Of a stretch of DNA of 64,000 nt, positions 14,378-22,903 are shown piece by piece. Below the pieces are notes generated by a model. That model searched no databases. It saw nothing but the letters and a program-made list of their open reading frames with translations, and had not been told where the DNA came from. The stretch comes from CAMLHP01 sp035759745 (GTDB lineage Bacteria > Gemmatimonadota > Gemmatimonadetes > Gemmatimonadales > GWC2-71-9). Every line of letters starts with the position of its first letter. Position 1 is the first letter of the stretch. The translations under genes were made by a program, and so were the position numbers. The stretch is from positions 5,489-69,488 of the forward strand of contig DASTUF010000112.1 in assembly GCA_035759745.1 (NCBI GenBank). Reading direction: 5' to 3'.

Positions 14378-16171
14378 TTAGTAGTCCACCGGCCTCAGAT
14401 AATACTCCCCGATCGCCGTCTGGCTCACCATCGCGACGGTGGGAAGGCGGCGCTTCCAGTGGGTGGACTCGAGCCGCACGCGCACCAGCTCGATTTCCGC
14501 GTCACTGTAGCCCAGCAGGGCGATGTCGGCCGGGCGGTAACCCAGCAACAGCCAATGCAGGATGTGATCGGCCCGGGCGTAGGTGATGCCGAAGTCGCCC
14601 TCATCGGTCTGGCCCTGGACCAGGTCGGCGCTGGCGGGCTTGTCCACGATCACACTCGGCACGCCTACGTGGCGGGCCAGGTCCCAGACCTGGGACTTGA
14701 AGAGGTCGCCCAGCGGATTCACCGGCGGCGAATCGTCGGCATGCCAGGTGAAATAGCCGAACAGGCGCTCGGTCTTGTTGCCGGTGCCGAGGGGCAGCGC
14801 GCCGAGTGCCGACGAGAGATCGAACAGCGTGATCATCCGGGTCCGCGCCATCACGTTGCCGAGCCGCCCGGGCGTGGTCGGTACGCCGATGTCCGCGGCA
14901 AGCGCATCTACCGCTCCCGAGATATCCACGGTGCGCACCTCGATGCCCAGCTCGTTCGCCACGAGTTCGGCGTGCTCCAGGCTGTCGCTGCTCGAGGCGT
15001 GGTACGGCATGCGCACGCCAATGACGTTCTCCGGACCCAGCGCTTCCGCCGCAAGCCATGCCACCAGCGAACTGTCCACACCGCCTGACAGCCCCAGGAT
15101 ACCCTTCTTGAATCCCCGGCGCCGAACAACCTCGTCCTTGAGGAACTCGACCAGCCAGCGGCGAGTCAGCTCAGCCTCGATGGCGAGCGGATCTTCCGCA
15201 TTGCTCGGCACCACCGGATGGCTGCTCGGCACCCGGGTGGCCCAGCGGCGTTCCCTGATACCGGACAGCGCGCCGTCACCGGCGCCGGTTCCGGTTCGGT
15301 CCTTTCCGTCCCACGCCTGCAGCAGGTGGGGAAGTCGCATCTCCAGGTCTGACAGCAGCGGCAGGTCGGCGCGGGCCCGCGCGATCTCGCCCAGGTGGAG
15401 GCTGCACGGCAGCACCGCGTCTTCGAAGACGGGGGCGCGTGCCAGGAGCTCTCCCCGGGGCCCCGCGACCAGCGACCCACCCGGAAATGCCTTGCCGCCC
15501 TCGAATCCCACCAGCTGGGCCACGGCCACGAATACACCGTGCTCGCCCGCGACATCTTGCGCGATCCGTTCCCACCGACTCAGGCTCGCGGGGCGTTCGT
15601 CGTCGGCATCGGGCCGGATGCCGCGGGCCGGACTGGCACTGGGGACCAGCAGCACTTCGGCGCCATCCAGCGCGGCGAACATAGGCATCACGCTGTGCCA
15701 GACGTCCTCGCAGATGAGCATGGCTGCGCGGCCCCAGCTGGTGTCGAACGCCTCGACCGAGCGGCCCGGCTCGACGAAGCGCTCCTCGTCGAACACCCCG
15801 TATGTGGGAAGAAAGACCTTGCGATGGATGTGACGAATCCCGGCGTCGGAGCCGCCCAGCGAGGCGTAGATCGCGGAGTTGTAGAGGCGATTCTGGTGCA
15901 GCTCGAAAAAACCGAGCGATACATCCATAGGCGGCGCACCACTGGACTGGTGCACGGTGCGGAGGTCCTCGAAGAGCTGGTCGGCGGTGAGCGACAACTC
16001 GCGTACCCCGCCCTCGAGGAAGTAGCCGGTGAGCGCCGACTCGGGCGCCAGCAGGAGGTTGGGAGGCTCCTTCCACGCGGCGACCTCGCGGAAGACGTCG
16101 CCCAGGCGGGCGAGGTTGTCCCGATAGGCGCCCTTCCGGGGCCGTACCTGCGCGATGGCTAGGCGGAGCAT
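14378..16171 (-). CDS. nadE: Glutamine-dependent NAD+ synthetase
   Basis: 597 aa, two domains. The N-terminal nitrilase-like glutaminase has the Glu-Lys-Cys triad (E44 in LAPESALTGY, K118 in HRKVFLPTYG, C154 in LICEDVWH) and releases ammonia. The C-terminal NAD synthetase has the ATP pyrophosphatase loop GLSGGVDSS (about 360-368), then GTGNKTE and SADLVQGQTDE. It amidates deamido-NAD+ to NAD+. It has TATCTT exactly 6 nt before the ATG and no Shine-Dalgarno. The divergent promoter region contains a large inverted repeat. Confidence 0.96.
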   Translation of the reverse strand: MLRLAIAQVRPRKGAYRDNLARLGDVFREVAAWKEPPNLLLAPESALTGYFLEGGVRELSLTADQLFEDLRTVHQSSGAPPMDVSLGFFELHQNRLYNSAIYASLGGSDAGIRHIHRKVFLPTYGVFDEERFVEPGRSVEAFDTSWGRAAMLICEDVWHSVMPMFAALDGAEVLLVPSASPARGIRPDADDERPASLSRWERIAQDVAGEHGVFVAVAQLVGFEGGKAFPGGSLVAGPRGELLARAPVFEDAVLPCSLHLGEIARARADLPLLSDLEMRLPHLLQAWDGKDRTGTGAGDGALSGIRERRWATRVPSSHPVVPSNAEDPLAIEAELTRRWLVEFLKDEVVRRRGFKKGILGLSGGVDSSLVAWLAAEALGPENVIGVRMPYHASSSDSLEHAELVANELGIEVRTVDISGAVDALAADIGVPTTPGRLGNVMARTRMITLFDLSSALGALPLGTGNKTERLFGYFTWHADDSPPVNPLGDLFKSQVWDLARHVGVPSVIVDKPASADLVQGQTDEGDFGITYARADHILHWLLLGYRPADIALLGYSDAEIELVRVRLESTHWKRRLPTVAMVSQTAIGEYYLRPVDY

Positions 16172-16177
16172 GGATCA

Positions 16178-16183
16178 AAGATA
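16178..16183 (-). promoter_or_regulatory. Candidate leaderless -10 element (nadE)
   Basis: TATCTT, 6 nt (TGATCC), then the nadE ATG. Confidence 0.5.
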
Positions 16184-16253
16184 GCTGCGAGAGCTTCGAG
16201 CCTCGAGCTTCGAGCTGCAACCTCGCAGCTCGGGCCTCGAAGCTCGCAGCTAT
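16181..16253. repeat. CGAGCTTCGAGG-word inverted repeat in a divergent promoter
   Basis: ATAGCTGCGAG at the left end is mirrored by CTCGCAGCTAT at the right end. GCTTCGAG/CTCGAAGC words pair inside, with extra copies in the loop. It touches both candidate -10 boxes (nadE and the phosphatase gene), so folding or protein binding here could affect both genes. Confidence 0.65.
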
Positions 16254-16256
16254 ATT
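16251..16256 (+). promoter_or_regulatory. Candidate leaderless -10 element (phosphatase-like gene)
   Basis: TATATT, 6 nt (CTACCC), then the ATG at 16263; no ribosome binding site. Confidence 0.5.
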
Positions 16257-16262
16257 CTACCC

Positions 16263-16724
16263 ATGTCCAAGCTTCTCGATTCTGTCGCGGCCATGCCCAA
16301 TGCCTACGAGCCCGTTCCCGGGCTGATCACCGGCGGCCAGCCGAGTGAACAGCAAGTACGGGACTTTGCCGCCGCCGGTGGCAAGGTGGTGCTCGACATC
16401 CGCGACCCCATGGAAGTGCGCCCCTTCGACGAGCCGGCCCTGGTCCGCGAGCTGGGCCTCGAATACATCAACGTCGCGATTTCCCCGGGTGCCACCAGCG
16501 ACGAGAAGCTCGATCGGATCCTCGCCGCGGTACGCGAGCACCGGGACCAGCCGATGCTGTTCCATTGCGCCAGCGCCAACCGAGTTGGCGGCGCGTTGCT
16601 GCCCTGGTTCATCCTGGACCAGAAGATGGACGCCGACGAGGCGACCGAAGCGGCGATGCGGGTGGGACTCCGGAGTCCGGAGTACCTCGCCTGGGGAATG
16701 GACTACGCAGGGACCCACGGGTAA
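16263..16724 (+). CDS. Cys-based phosphatase-like protein (beta-lactamase-hydrolase/DUF442 type)
   Basis: 153 aa. It shows the layout of the DUF442 phosphatase domain: an ITGGQPSEQQVRDFAAAGGK opening, VVLDIRDPMEV, a YINVAISPG strand, and an active loop LFHCASANRVGG with C102 and R107. The general acid is not obvious. The family is related to dual-specificity phosphatases, and many members act in sulfide or stress pathways; the substrate here is unknown. It is a single gene divergent from nadE and followed by a strong GC hairpin. Confidence 0.8.
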   Translation: MSKLLDSVAAMPNAYEPVPGLITGGQPSEQQVRDFAAAGGKVVLDIRDPMEVRPFDEPALVRELGLEYINVAISPGATSDEKLDRILAAVREHRDQPMLFHCASANRVGGALLPWFILDQKMDADEATEAAMRVGLRSPEYLAWGMDYAGTHG

Positions 16725-16729
16725 AACGG

Positions 16730-16759
16730 CAGGGGGCAGCGCCTTCGCGCTGCCCCCTG
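16730..16759 (+). terminator. Strong 13 bp hairpin after the phosphatase gene
   Basis: CAGGGGGCAGCGC-CTTC-GCGCTGCCCCCTG is a perfect stem 5 nt after the stop codon. It lacks a U tract on the plus strand; on the minus strand TTTTACCC follows, so it could work better for the opposing gene. Confidence 0.6.
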
Positions 16760-16770
16760 TCGCCCACTCT

Positions 16771-16804
16771 CTCGACTCTCAACTCTCGACTCTCAACTCT
16801 CGAC
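16771..16804. repeat. 14 bp tandem repeat CTCGACTCTCAACT
   Basis: 2.4 exact copies, ending at the stop codon of the opposing gene. Together with the preceding hairpin it fills the convergent gap. Confidence 0.8.
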
Positions 16805-18279
16805 TACCTGGGTCCCCGCCTCCCACCGCCCCCGGAACTGCGGGCCGGTGCTGCACTCCTGCCCGACGAAGATGATCGACTGGGTGACGCCGCCCTGCTG
16901 GGGCTCGGCGCCGACCGCCCGGCGCTGCTGCGGCTGGGCTCGGCCCGGCTCGACGGCTCGGCGGCTCGGCGGCTCGGTTCGGCTCGGTTGGGCTCGACCC
17001 GACGGGGTTCGGCCCGGCTCGACGGCTCCGCACGGCTGGGCTCGACCCGCCGAGGTTCGGCCCTGCCTGGTTCGGCCCGCTCTATAGTCGGCTCAGGCCG
17101 CTGCGACTCGACCTTGCGGCTGGGAACCGATTCGCGCGAACGAATCCGCTCATTGCTGCTGGGCTCGACCCGCCGCGGCGTGGCAGGGGCCGGTTCCGCC
17201 GCCCGGGATTCCACCCGGCGCCGCTCCCGGGGCTGCTCGGCCTGTGCCGGCGCCGAGGAGCTGGACGCGCGCCGCGGCGATGCCTCGAGGTTCCGGTCGC
17301 CTACCTGGGTGTTGACCAGGGGCGAGCGGCCCGGATCACCATTGGTGACCGCGCGCCGAGCCGGCGCGGCGGGATTGTATACCGTGTTTACTGCCTGCAC
17401 CGACGCCGCCGAGCGATCGCGGTACGCCAGGCCATCCCACCGGCGGTTGTCCTGCTTGAACTGCGACGGCGTGGTATAGCGCGGACGATAGGTGCCGCCG
17501 TAGTAGTCGCCCGGGCGGTAGCCGTAGTAGCGCGGATACCGGGGATAGTTGTAGTAGGGGTAGTAGTACGCCGGACGATAGCCGTAGTACGGGTAGTAGC
17601 CGTAGCCGAACGGGTCGTAGTAGTCGCCGATGTGAATCGAGATCGAACTGCCGCGATATCGATTGTAGTAGTACGGGTCGCAGCTGTAGCTGTAGTAGAA
17701 GTACCGGCTGCCGCAGTACGAATCGTGGTAGTACACCGGGCTCACATACGACACCGGCGCATACGCGACGTCCACGTAGTCGTTGACGATATAGGTCGCG
17801 AGGTCGTAATCGTAACCGCCCTGCGCCATCCGGCTTGCGATGCCGGTCAGCACCGCCTCCTCGTCGCCGCGGGCATCGCGAGCGTTGAGGGCGTCGAAAT
17901 CCCAGTGCCGGTTGAGGCTGAATTCCCCGAACCGGAACGGGTCGCGCGAGACGGCAGCCAGCACCACACCGCGGCCGCTTTCGTCCTCGACCATGAACAG
18001 CCGGTCGTCCCCACCCCGGTCGCGCAGCTCGTAACTGCGGCGGCCGCGCACCCAGGTGTCATCATCGGGGTCGATGGGATACAGCACCCGGACGCGGCCA
18101 TCGGGGTCGGCGTGCAGCACGACGAGATAACCGTCGTCCTCCACCCGAACCTTGACCTTGGCGTAATCGCCTCGTTCGTAGCGGCCCGCCTCGTTGAGCG
18201 TGATCCGGACGGCAGGATCCTGGACGGCCGAAGACGGGCTCGGCGCCAGCAGCGCAATCAGGGCAAATGAGAGAAACAT
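16804..18279 (-). CDS. Exported DUF4384-like protein with Tyr-rich and RAEP-repeat tail
   Basis: 491 aa. A signal peptide (MFLSFALIALLAPSPSSA) precedes a DUF4384-like domain (about 25-110: VRITLNEAGRYERGDYAKVK, YLVVLHADPDGRVRVLYPID), which in other proteins senses or binds at the surface. A middle stretch (about 185-270) is over one third Tyr with Cys and Pro. The last 150 residues are an intrinsically disordered Arg/Glu/Pro/Ser tail with repeated RAEP and RRVEP. CTGGAGG 4 nt before the ATG at 18279 fixes the start. It is likely a cell-surface or matrix protein. The repeated tail DNA is listed separately. Confidence 0.75.
   Translation of the reverse strand: MFLSFALIALLAPSPSSAVQDPAVRITLNEAGRYERGDYAKVKVRVEDDGYLVVLHADPDGRVRVLYPIDPDDDTWVRGRRSYELRDRGGDDRLFMVEDESGRGVVLAAVSRDPFRFGEFSLNRHWDFDALNARDARGDEEAVLTGIASRMAQGGYDYDLATYIVNDYVDVAYAPVSYVSPVYYHDSYCGSRYFYYSYSCDPYYYNRYRGSSISIHIGDYYDPFGYGYYPYYGYRPAYYYPYYNYPRYPRYYGYRPGDYYGGTYRPRYTTPSQFKQDNRRWDGLAYRDRSAASVQAVNTVYNPAAPARRAVTNGDPGRSPLVNTQVGDRNLEASPRRASSSSAPAQAEQPRERRRVESRAAEPAPATPRRVEPSSNERIRSRESVPSRKVESQRPEPTIERAEPGRAEPRRVEPSRAEPSSRAEPRRVEPNRAEPSRRAAEPSSRAEPSRSSAGRSAPSPSRAASPSRSSSSGRSAAPARSSGGGGRRGPR
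16936..17078. repeat. Coding minisatellite in the RAEP tail
   Basis: Degenerate tandem units built from GGCTCGGC, GGTTCGG and GGCTCGACCC words encode the RAEP/RRVEP repeats on the minus strand. Such arrays vary in copy number by slippage. Confidence 0.7.
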
Positions 18280-18331
18280 GGGGCCTCCAGGAGGCGGGCA
18301 GTCACTTGGTATTATGAACGCCACTGAACGT

Positions 18332-18348
18332 TGCGAGGGGCGTGCCAG
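18332..18348 (-). promoter_or_regulatory. Possible sigma-54 promoter upstream of the Tyr-rich protein gene
   Basis: The minus strand reads CTGGCACG-CCCC-TCGCA. The sigma-54 consensus is TGGCACG-N4-TTGC, so only one core base differs. It lies about 53 nt upstream of the start codon, leaving a leader with the GGAGG site. This is a single weakly supported match. Confidence 0.3.
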
Positions 18349-18443
18349 AGCCTCAAGTTACTGCCTGACAAGCATTTGACGATTGTGGCCAAGGTTGAAA
18401 CGTCCCCCTCCCGGGACGAACTGCCGTTCCGGCGGGCGACACC

Positions 18444-18824
18444 TCAGCCGCGGCGCTCCCAGCACATTCGCATCTCGGAGATCCGCTCGCCCTCGGTCTC
18501 GCAGAAGATGCTGCCTCGCACATCGGTCCACTGTCCCGTGCGACGGCGACGGAACACGCACTTGAACTCGGTACCGAACCACGGCCCGGCCACATAGATC
18601 TCGCCAGACGAGAAGGTGGCCTCTGACTGGTGATACGGGGTCTCGAGCCAGTACTTCCCGATGGCTTCCTTTCCCTTCAGCGACTCGCTGAACGGGGTCT
18701 CCAGGAACACCGCCTCCTCTGTAAAAACCGATAGCAGCAAGGCAATGTTCCCCTTGGCCCACCCCTTGCCAAAGGTGTCGATGAGCTGTCGTCCAAGGGC
18801 CCCAACATCGATGCCGGTTTCCAT
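18444..18824 (-). CDS. NTF2-like (SnoaL-type) protein
   Basis: 126 aa. The sequence QLIDTFGKGWAKGNIALLLSVFTEEAVFLETPFSESLKGKEAIGKYW is a typical SnoaL-like first half; GEIYVAGPWFGTEFKCVFRRRRTGQWTDV provides the beta sheet and RISEMRMCWE the last strand. It is either a small enzyme or a ligand-binding protein. ATG at 18824 has TAACTT 7 nt upstream. Its start codon and that of the divergent next gene share the same CATG. Confidence 0.8.
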   Translation of the reverse strand: METGIDVGALGRQLIDTFGKGWAKGNIALLLSVFTEEAVFLETPFSESLKGKEAIGKYWLETPYHQSEATFSSGEIYVAGPWFGTEFKCVFRRRRTGQWTDVRGSIFCETEGERISEMRMCWERRG

Positions 18825-21435
18825 GACTCGGAAGTTACCCGCGTTCGCCCCGTTGCGCCGTGCGCTGGCGCTGACGGCGCTTGCATTGGCGCTGCCACTG
18901 GCGCAAGCGTCGGCGCAGGACTGCCCGGCGGCGTCCGGAGGGTCATCGGCGAGGGGCTGGGAGGCCTGGCGCGCCGACTCGATTGACGAGGCCGCGCGAC
19001 GATTCCGCCAGGCACTGTCGCTCTGCAGCCGCAACCTCGACGCAACGGTCGGCCTCGGCTACGTCGCGCTGCGTCAGGGCGCGCCACACCGGGCGGACAC
19101 GCTCTTTTCGGGCGTCACCCGCAGCGACTCCCTCAATCTCGATGCCTGGATCGGGCTGGCGCTGGCGCAGGAACGCACCGGCCAGTGGGCCGGCGCCATC
19201 GCTGCTGCGCTCCGCGTAATCGATCGCGATTCCACCAACGCCACAGCGATCGCGGTGCTCGACCGCCAGGCCCCCGACTGGCGGCGAGGCGCTTCGCCCG
19301 CGACGCCCAGGCCGTCGAAGCTGCAGCTCACCGCACGCACCCGGGGGCCAGGCTTTGAGGTCCTGACCGACGGCGGGTGGCGCCCGTTCTGGATCAAGGG
19401 AATCAACCTCGGCGCGGCGCTCCCGGGGCGATTCCCCTCGGAGTTTCCCCGCGACTCGACGCTTTACGCCAGGTGGCTCGGCTTGATGGCGGGGATGAAC
19501 GCGAACACGGTTCGGGTATACACCATCCTGCCGCCGGAGTTCTACCGCGCGCTGAGGGGCTGGAACCTGTCGCATGGCGACAGCACGCTGTGGCTGGTGC
19601 ATGGCGTCTGGACCGAACTTCCGCCGGGCCACCGGTTCGACGCGCCGGAGTGGGAGAGCGAGTTCGTCGCCGAAACGAGGCGCGTGGTGGACGTGGTACA
19701 CGGCGCGGCGATGCTGGAGCCGAGGCCAGGGCACGCGAGCGGCCGCTATGACGCCAGCGTCGCGCCATGGACGCTCGGGTACATCGTGGGCCGGGAGTGG
19801 GAGCCGTACGCCGTCGCGGCGTTTGATTCCACCGATGCACGGCGGGCAGACTGGCGCGGCCGCTTCCTGCAGGCGAAGCAGGCGCCCGCGATGGAGCGCT
19901 GGCTGGCGCGGATCGCCGACGGGATGCTGGCGCACGAGTTCGAGCAGTACCACGCGCTTCGCCCGATTGCCTGGACCAACTGGCCGACGCTGGATCCGCT
20001 GACCCACCCGACCGAAGCGACCGGCGCCGAGGAGCGCGTGCTGCGCGAGCAGGCGGGCCGGCCGCTGGCCCGGGCGACGCTGGAGTACGACAACGACCTG
20101 CTCGGACTCGACGCCAACCTGGTACAGCCCACCCCAACGAACCCGGCGGGCGTGTTCGCCAGCTACCACGCGTACCCGTATTATCCCGACTTCATGAATC
20201 AGGACCCAGGCTATTCCCGGGCGCGCTCGCGGGAGGGACGGTCCAACTACGCCGGCTACCTGCGCGAGCTGGTGCGCCATCATGCCGGAATGCCGGTGGT
20301 GATCGCCGAGTACGGCGTGCCGTCGAGCCGCGGCAATGCTCACCTTCAGGCGCAGGGGTTCGATCACGGCGGGCATGACGAGGCAGCCCAGGCGCGGATC
20401 GACGCGCGACTGACGCGCGAGCTGCACCAGACCGGCACCGCCGGCGGCATCCTGTTCGCGTGGATCGACGAGTGGTTCAAGAAGAACTGGATGGTGATCG
20501 ACTTCGAGATCCCGCTGGAGAACACCCGCCGCTGGCACAACGTGATGGACGCCGAGCAGCACTATGGCTTGCTGGCGATGACGGCGGGCGACTCGGCCAC
20601 CCGTCCGGTGCTGGGCGGCGACCCGGAGCGCTGGCGGGACATGCCTCTGGTGACCAGAGCAGGGCCGGTTTCCGGGCACGGGGCCGGACTGCGGGTGTCG
20701 AGTGATGAGTCGTTCCTTTACCTGGCAGTGGAGCCCGGGCGGCGGTTCGACTGGTCACGGCATGGCCTCGAGATCGGCATCAGCACTTGGCGCGATTCGG
20801 TGGGGCAGCATCGCCTGCCCCGGAGCGGATTCGAGAGCCACCTGGGCTTCGAGTTCCTGCTGGACCTCCCCATGGAGGGCGATAGCAGGATGAAGGTGCT
20901 GCCCGACTACAAGCGCTATGTGCCGCTCAGCGACTCTACCCCGGGCGATGACATGGGCCGATTCCTTCGGCGGCCAGCGGTGGTTGTGGATCGGCGTGAC
21001 GGACGCTTCGACCCAATGATGGTGGTCACCAACCGGGCAAGATATGGCAGGGACGGAACTTTCTTCCCGGCAATGGAGGTGGATCGAGGCAAGCTCGCAC
21101 AGGGATCCGAGGCGGAATCCACAGCCAACGACTGGTACGCCGACAAAACTGCCGGGCTGGTGGAGATCCGGATTCCTTGGGACTTGCTGAACGTGACCGA
21201 TCCGTCATCGCGCACCCTGCTGATGGACCCGGGTTTGGCGGGCACCGTGGGAACCGTGACAGCGCGCGATTTTCGCTTTGTCGGCGTCACGTATGATCGA
21301 GCAACCGGGACACCAGTAACCTTCATTGACGGATCGCTTGGCTGGCGCTGGTCCGAGTGGGAGGAACCGGAGTGGCACATGCGGGTGAAACCGGTGTACG
21401 ACTCGATGCGCACAACCTGGAAGGCACTGCCATGA
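18823..21435 (+). CDS. Exported TPR protein with glycoside-hydrolase-like barrel
   Basis: 870 aa. Signal peptide (RRALALTALALALPLAQASA, to about 32), then TPR-like helices (about 45-150, DEAARRFRQALSLCSRNLDA, QERTGQWAGAIAAALRVIDRDS), then a clan-A-like TIM barrel (about 185-600) with FWIKGINLGAALPGRFPSEF, possible acid E325 in GREWEPY and possible nucleophile E496 in VIAEYG, and a C-terminal beta domain. It probably acts on a polysaccharide in the periplasm or at the surface. It overlaps the YaiO-like gene by 4 nt. The start (ATG 18823) leaves no gap to the divergent gene; a TTG near 18853 (reading LRRALALTAL) is an alternative. Confidence 0.7.
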   Translation: MTRKLPAFAPLRRALALTALALALPLAQASAQDCPAASGGSSARGWEAWRADSIDEAARRFRQALSLCSRNLDATVGLGYVALRQGAPHRADTLFSGVTRSDSLNLDAWIGLALAQERTGQWAGAIAAALRVIDRDSTNATAIAVLDRQAPDWRRGASPATPRPSKLQLTARTRGPGFEVLTDGGWRPFWIKGINLGAALPGRFPSEFPRDSTLYARWLGLMAGMNANTVRVYTILPPEFYRALRGWNLSHGDSTLWLVHGVWTELPPGHRFDAPEWESEFVAETRRVVDVVHGAAMLEPRPGHASGRYDASVAPWTLGYIVGREWEPYAVAAFDSTDARRADWRGRFLQAKQAPAMERWLARIADGMLAHEFEQYHALRPIAWTNWPTLDPLTHPTEATGAEERVLREQAGRPLARATLEYDNDLLGLDANLVQPTPTNPAGVFASYHAYPYYPDFMNQDPGYSRARSREGRSNYAGYLRELVRHHAGMPVVIAEYGVPSSRGNAHLQAQGFDHGGHDEAAQARIDARLTRELHQTGTAGGILFAWIDEWFKKNWMVIDFEIPLENTRRWHNVMDAEQHYGLLAMTAGDSATRPVLGGDPERWRDMPLVTRAGPVSGHGAGLRVSSDESFLYLAVEPGRRFDWSRHGLEIGISTWRDSVGQHRLPRSGFESHLGFEFLLDLPMEGDSRMKVLPDYKRYVPLSDSTPGDDMGRFLRRPAVVVDRRDGRFDPMMVVTNRARYGRDGTFFPAMEVDRGKLAQGSEAESTANDWYADKTAGLVEIRIPWDLLNVTDPSSRTLLMDPGLAGTVGTVTARDFRFVGVTYDRATGTPVTFIDGSLGWRWSEWEEPEWHMRVKPVYDSMRTTWKALP
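18832..18837 (-). promoter_or_regulatory. Candidate leaderless -10 element (NTF2-like gene)
   Basis: TAACTT, 7 nt, then ATG at 18824. It falls inside the 5' end of the divergent TPR-glycosidase reading frame. Confidence 0.4.
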
Positions 21436-22898
21436 AGTGCAGGTTCATCGTCGTGATCGCCGTGCTCGCGCTCGCGGGCGTGATGCCGCTCGAGGCCCAG
21501 GTGGCGGAAGGCAACGCCCACTGGGAGGCGGGCCGCATCGCCGAAGCGAAGGCGGCGTACGAGCGCGAGCTGATGACCAATCCCGCCAGCGTGCGCTCGC
21601 TGTTCCGCCTGGCCACGCTCGCCGCGCGCGAGGGGCACCTGGATTCGGCGATGGTGCTCATCGCGCGGGCCCGCCAGGCCGAGCCGGCGGATCCTGACGT
21701 GCGGCTGCTCGAGGCCCAGGTGCTGAGCTGGAAGGGTGACCTTGCGGGTGCGGAGGCGCGCTACGACTCGGTGATCGCGGACCATCCCGAGCGGATGGAC
21801 GCAGCGGCGGGGCGGGCGCAGGTGCTTGCGTGGGACGGACGACTCGACCCGGCCATCGCACAGTACCAGCAGATCCTCCAGCGGGACAGCAGCAATGTGC
21901 AGGCGCGAGTCGGCCTGGCCCAGGCCTGGTACTGGAAGGGGCGGCCGTCGCTGGCGGAGCCGCAGGTGCGCCGGGCGCTGGAACTGGATTCCGAGCATGG
22001 TGTGGCCGCTGCGCTGGCGCGTGACGTGGCTCGAGCCCGACGGCGCACGCTGCAGCTGGAGCTGGGCTGGAGCGACGATTCCGACGACAACACCAGCTGG
22101 TGGCAGGGCGCCACGGTTGAAGTGCCGGTGGCGGACGGAATCCGGGTTGCTGGAAGGGGCCGGCTGCAACAGTCGAGCGATGCGCTGCTGTCGGGGGACG
22201 CACTCCTTGCCGAGGCGGGGCTCCGAGTCACACGTCCCAGTTGGGGTGCGGCAGTGGCGGCGGGGCTTCGCGGATTGCGGCCGGAAGGCGGCGACTCCCG
22301 TACCGAGCCAGGCTGGGAGCTGGGCGGGTATCTCTCGCCGGTTCGGCAGTTCACCCTGTCAGGGTCGTGGCGGCATACCGCATTCGACGAAACGGCGCGA
22401 CTCATCGCATCCGACATCGACTACGACATCCTCAATGGCAGCCTCGACATCGGCCTGTCGCGCAGCGCCAAGCTGGGGCTGGGCGGCGGGTACACCTGGT
22501 TCAGCGATGACAATCGGCGGTATCACGCCGTTGCAGTCGTCTCTCAGAGTATTGCACGCGAGTTCACGGTGGGAGCCTTCGGGCGGCAGATGGGTTTCGA
22601 CTTCGTGGCGCCGGAGTATTTCTCGCCGGGTCGCTTCCGGATGCTGGAAGCCCGCGCCGGGTGGAGCCGGGTGCGCCCAACGTGGGAGGCGTCGGTGTCG
22701 GGTGGACTGGGCGGGCAACAGCCGTTCGCGGATGCGGACTGGCAGGCGGAATGGCATGCGGAGGTGAATGCGGCGGTACGTCCTGCCGAACGACTGAAGC
22801 TGGGAGCCTTCGGGGCCGTTACCAACAGCGTGGAACGGTCCGTGACTGGTGCTTATCGATACCGGACTGCTGGTGTGAGGTTGGAGATCGGGCTGTGA
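21432..22898 (+). CDS. TPR plus YaiO-type outer-membrane beta-barrel
   Basis: 488 aa. Signal peptide (to about residue 23, ending MPLEAQ), four TPR-like repeats (about 25-210, such as GNAHWEAGRIAEAKAAYERELMTNP), then a barrel region of alternating strands (about 215-488) that ends in RLEIGL, as in YaiO-family porin-like barrels. The overlap ATGA with the upstream gene indicates co-translation. In secreted polysaccharide systems a TPR-barrel protein forms the exit channel while a periplasmic glycosidase edits the polymer, and this pair fits that pattern. No synthase is in view. Confidence 0.8.
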   Translation: MKCRFIVVIAVLALAGVMPLEAQVAEGNAHWEAGRIAEAKAAYERELMTNPASVRSLFRLATLAAREGHLDSAMVLIARARQAEPADPDVRLLEAQVLSWKGDLAGAEARYDSVIADHPERMDAAAGRAQVLAWDGRLDPAIAQYQQILQRDSSNVQARVGLAQAWYWKGRPSLAEPQVRRALELDSEHGVAAALARDVARARRRTLQLELGWSDDSDDNTSWWQGATVEVPVADGIRVAGRGRLQQSSDALLSGDALLAEAGLRVTRPSWGAAVAAGLRGLRPEGGDSRTEPGWELGGYLSPVRQFTLSGSWRHTAFDETARLIASDIDYDILNGSLDIGLSRSAKLGLGGGYTWFSDDNRRYHAVAVVSQSIAREFTVGAFGRQMGFDFVAPEYFSPGRFRMLEARAGWSRVRPTWEASVSGGLGGQQPFADADWQAEWHAEVNAAVRPAERLKLGAFGAVTNSVERSVTGAYRYRTAGVRLEIGL

Positions 22899-22903
22899 GG
22901 CGC

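Noticed and set aside
16848..17479. Plus-strand open frames in the RAEP tail region
   Set aside because: They are low-complexity shadows of the minus-strand minisatellite with no start signal or domain.
18943..20679. 578-codon minus-strand frame opposite the TPR-glycosidase gene
   Set aside because: Arg/Pro-rich shadow without domains; the plus frame has signal peptide and barrel motifs.
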